Source: Oscillospiraceae bacterium (lineage in GTDB: Bacteria > Bacillota > Clostridia > Saccharofermentanales > Saccharofermentanaceae). Taken from it: 64,000 bases of DNA. Made by a program: the position numbers and the translations under genes. The DNA is taken from positions 124,001-188,000 of the forward strand of contig CACZMA010000004.1 in NCBI GenBank assembly GCA_902782125.1, read 5' to 3'. Under the pieces are notes generated by a model. That model was not told the origin of the DNA, searched no databases, and worked only from the letters and a program-made list of their open reading frames with translations. This document shows, in pieces, positions 63,801 through 64,000 of the stretch (within the stretch, counting starts at the first letter, position 1; the number at the start of each line of letters is the position of its first letter).

Positions 63801-64000
63801 TGTCTACAAGGATGACGCGTGTAAGAACACTATAGGTGTTCTCAAAGAAGGAAGCACAGGCTGCTATTCTTACTACGGACTTGATGCAGGAACATATTAT
63901 CTTGCAGAGACAAAAGCTCCGACAGGTTATATCTGCGACAAGAATGTATATGAGTTCTCGGTAAGTGCTGATGAGAGCACAGCCGTTATTACAAATGCTT
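60817..64000 (+). CDS. Large secreted protein: NlpC/P60-like domain plus SpaA-like repeats (3' end outside window)
   Basis: The frame is open from ATG 60817 (GGAAGGAG upstream) to the window end, giving 1061 codons. A signal peptide ends near VNA-AAEY (~31). The next ~200 residues look like an NlpC/P60 or CHAP-type peptidase: GTPYSSMDCAQYVAKVL with C85, then DLHIGIFAG with H177. From ~230 onward the protein is a chain of beta domains of the SpaA/prealbumin-like kind (KTDSVTGEAVEGAGFTVYED, GDMLSGAEFTVYKD, AETKAPTGYICDK). In known pili and adhesins such domains hold internal Lys-Asn isopeptide bonds with a catalytic Glu. The sorting signal, if any, is beyond the window. It could act as a surface adhesin or wall hydrolase. 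Confidence 0.8.
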   Translation, partial: MNRISNRIKAGSFILSVVMLFWFIGINTVNAAAEYTPLVHKDDYDFTVNSGAIEEWFTVSPDDVVSSVLSVASSYDGTPYSSMDCAQYVAKVLLDAGSISFNGYLACDGNMQVAEFLKLFAGEVPTGIDGKNCCPVYGTTVIYAEGMTSQAINEWCAANCQPADILVFYGEDGNDLHIGIFAGMVNGVAYMWHSGSSHGVCELPVSYLIGSGKAGHTITYLQSFRMKSDAKAYTTLWINKVTGDGTYMGGAVYGVYSDPGLTNELSQLIDDNYNGTLSTPYELAKDGSDFAGTFYIKEKVAPTLLLPDSGDIDLTCGTGSLPDVYDYLDDTVYKVDMRITEVNGSTGTMDYSITRITGAGEELLYSDTVNDYPLAGAVIYVSNDPVSKSDMSETLSLELAKTTNTSFDVTSTVFTLKSSGNTVATYSYENGNWVWKNNNGDNWGITSFPLKANTSYTIEETFSAPAFTCYDGNKISYQVNNTEPGWSKVSDNTYEMSFTTGQLGGAAYSFKAVNDNEEAYVSVVKQVVEASDTKDGFKFELWTQDGSMLLAKGESDTEGKVLWDSGSVSGADVLTIPAGQYQLRELVPDNKMYGGSKASYTYDVPAGFTVSDDGSYWYKTILAASGTSVAQTVSNDRCQANIKVNKIAEDGNDKGLEFELYYGGNGDEPNWSYELVGTAVTDADGNAYFEELPLGWYRVKEIVPDDYKCVWVGNDASGYKTVHLTKSSDNQTIAVTAINIINTQIVIEKTDAWDGGKVSLYTGSPVKFRVYEDKNANGLLDEDESGAYIEIADTDLDGVLTVKEVGSGAYLLEEMLSPNGYYKAEGLMPVIVDSASKVTVEVPQTPYAEKIIIHKTDSVTGEAVEGAGFTVYEDLNEDGIHQDNEPVAQTYDQSTGMMKDASVTETASGKYESDLLRAGCYVAVETVLPSGYFYCDENGKSSSEANYFAFTVELKDTQADPEQGSQEFYAENVPGGVLVFKVNESGDMLSGAEFTVYKDDACKNTIGVLKEGSTGCYSYYGLDAGTYYLAETKAPTGYICDKNVYEFSVSADESTAVITNA

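Overview
The window reads as a chromosomal segment of a Gram-positive anaerobe of the phylum Bacillota, most likely class Clostridia. This rests on the def-fmt-rsmB-rlmN-prpC-prkC-rsgA-rpe-thiN gene order, a PASTA-domain kinase, RqcH, SpaA-type surface repeats, strong GGAGG ribosome sites with frequent TTG/GTG starts, and families typical of gut or rumen Clostridia (DUF5688-like, DUF5702/TadE-like, long PRPP synthetases). A narrower placement would be a guess. No phage, insertion sequence, CRISPR array or rRNA was seen. One tRNA (Lys, CTT) is present. No gene-free stretch exceeds 300 bases.

Layout. 1-6463: end of a topoisomerase IV-type A subunit, a membrane-anchored protein with a degenerate deacetylase-like domain, a PH-like protein, a sirtuin with a histone-H1-like tail, and a membrane-anchored MutS-family ATPase. 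6583-11007: a promoter and a four-gene signalling operon made of a kinase fused to an extra N-terminal domain, a TerY-type vWA protein, a PP2C phosphatase with a C-terminal membrane segment, and a coiled-coil protein. 11014-14354: a divergent MraY-like transferase, a PrsW-like protease under a promoter covered by dyad repeats, tRNA-Lys and a Gfo/Idh/MocA oxidoreductase. 14438-20105: pyrimidine nucleoside phosphorylase, then ruvC-ruvA-ruvB-queH-MATE. 20102-25578 (minus strand): rqcH, a small membrane protein, two tandem long PRPP synthetase paralogues and engB.

25653-36925: comEC, a GH25 lipoprotein, holA, icd, a SEC-C protein, mreC-mreD-PBP2, a degenerate methylglyoxal-synthase-like protein and a metallo-beta-lactamase-fold hydrolase. 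37001-43273: pheS-pheT and a three-gene Tad-like pseudopilin set. 43283-50587: a small membrane protein, a TrpR/YerC-type regulator with an insertion in its helix-turn-helix, secA, purine nucleoside phosphorylase, S-adenosylhomocysteine hydrolase family protein and an acyl-CoA ligase. 50599-59643: the nine-gene def-to-thiN operon behind a near-consensus promoter. 59725-64000: a DUF5688-like gene and the first part of a large secreted protein with an NlpC/P60-like domain and SpaA-like repeats, cut by the window end.

Most of the window is housekeeping. The best candidate for a little-described system is the kinase/vWA/PP2C/coiled-coil operon. It matches the TerY-P triad concept but has no ter genes beside it, and its vWA and coiled-coil proteins end in the same short acidic motif. 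The other items worth attention are the interrupted YerC helix-turn-helix, the uneven pair of PRPP synthetases, the degenerate methylglyoxal-synthase-like protein, the SAH-hydrolase/PNP pair and the orphan pseudopilin operon.
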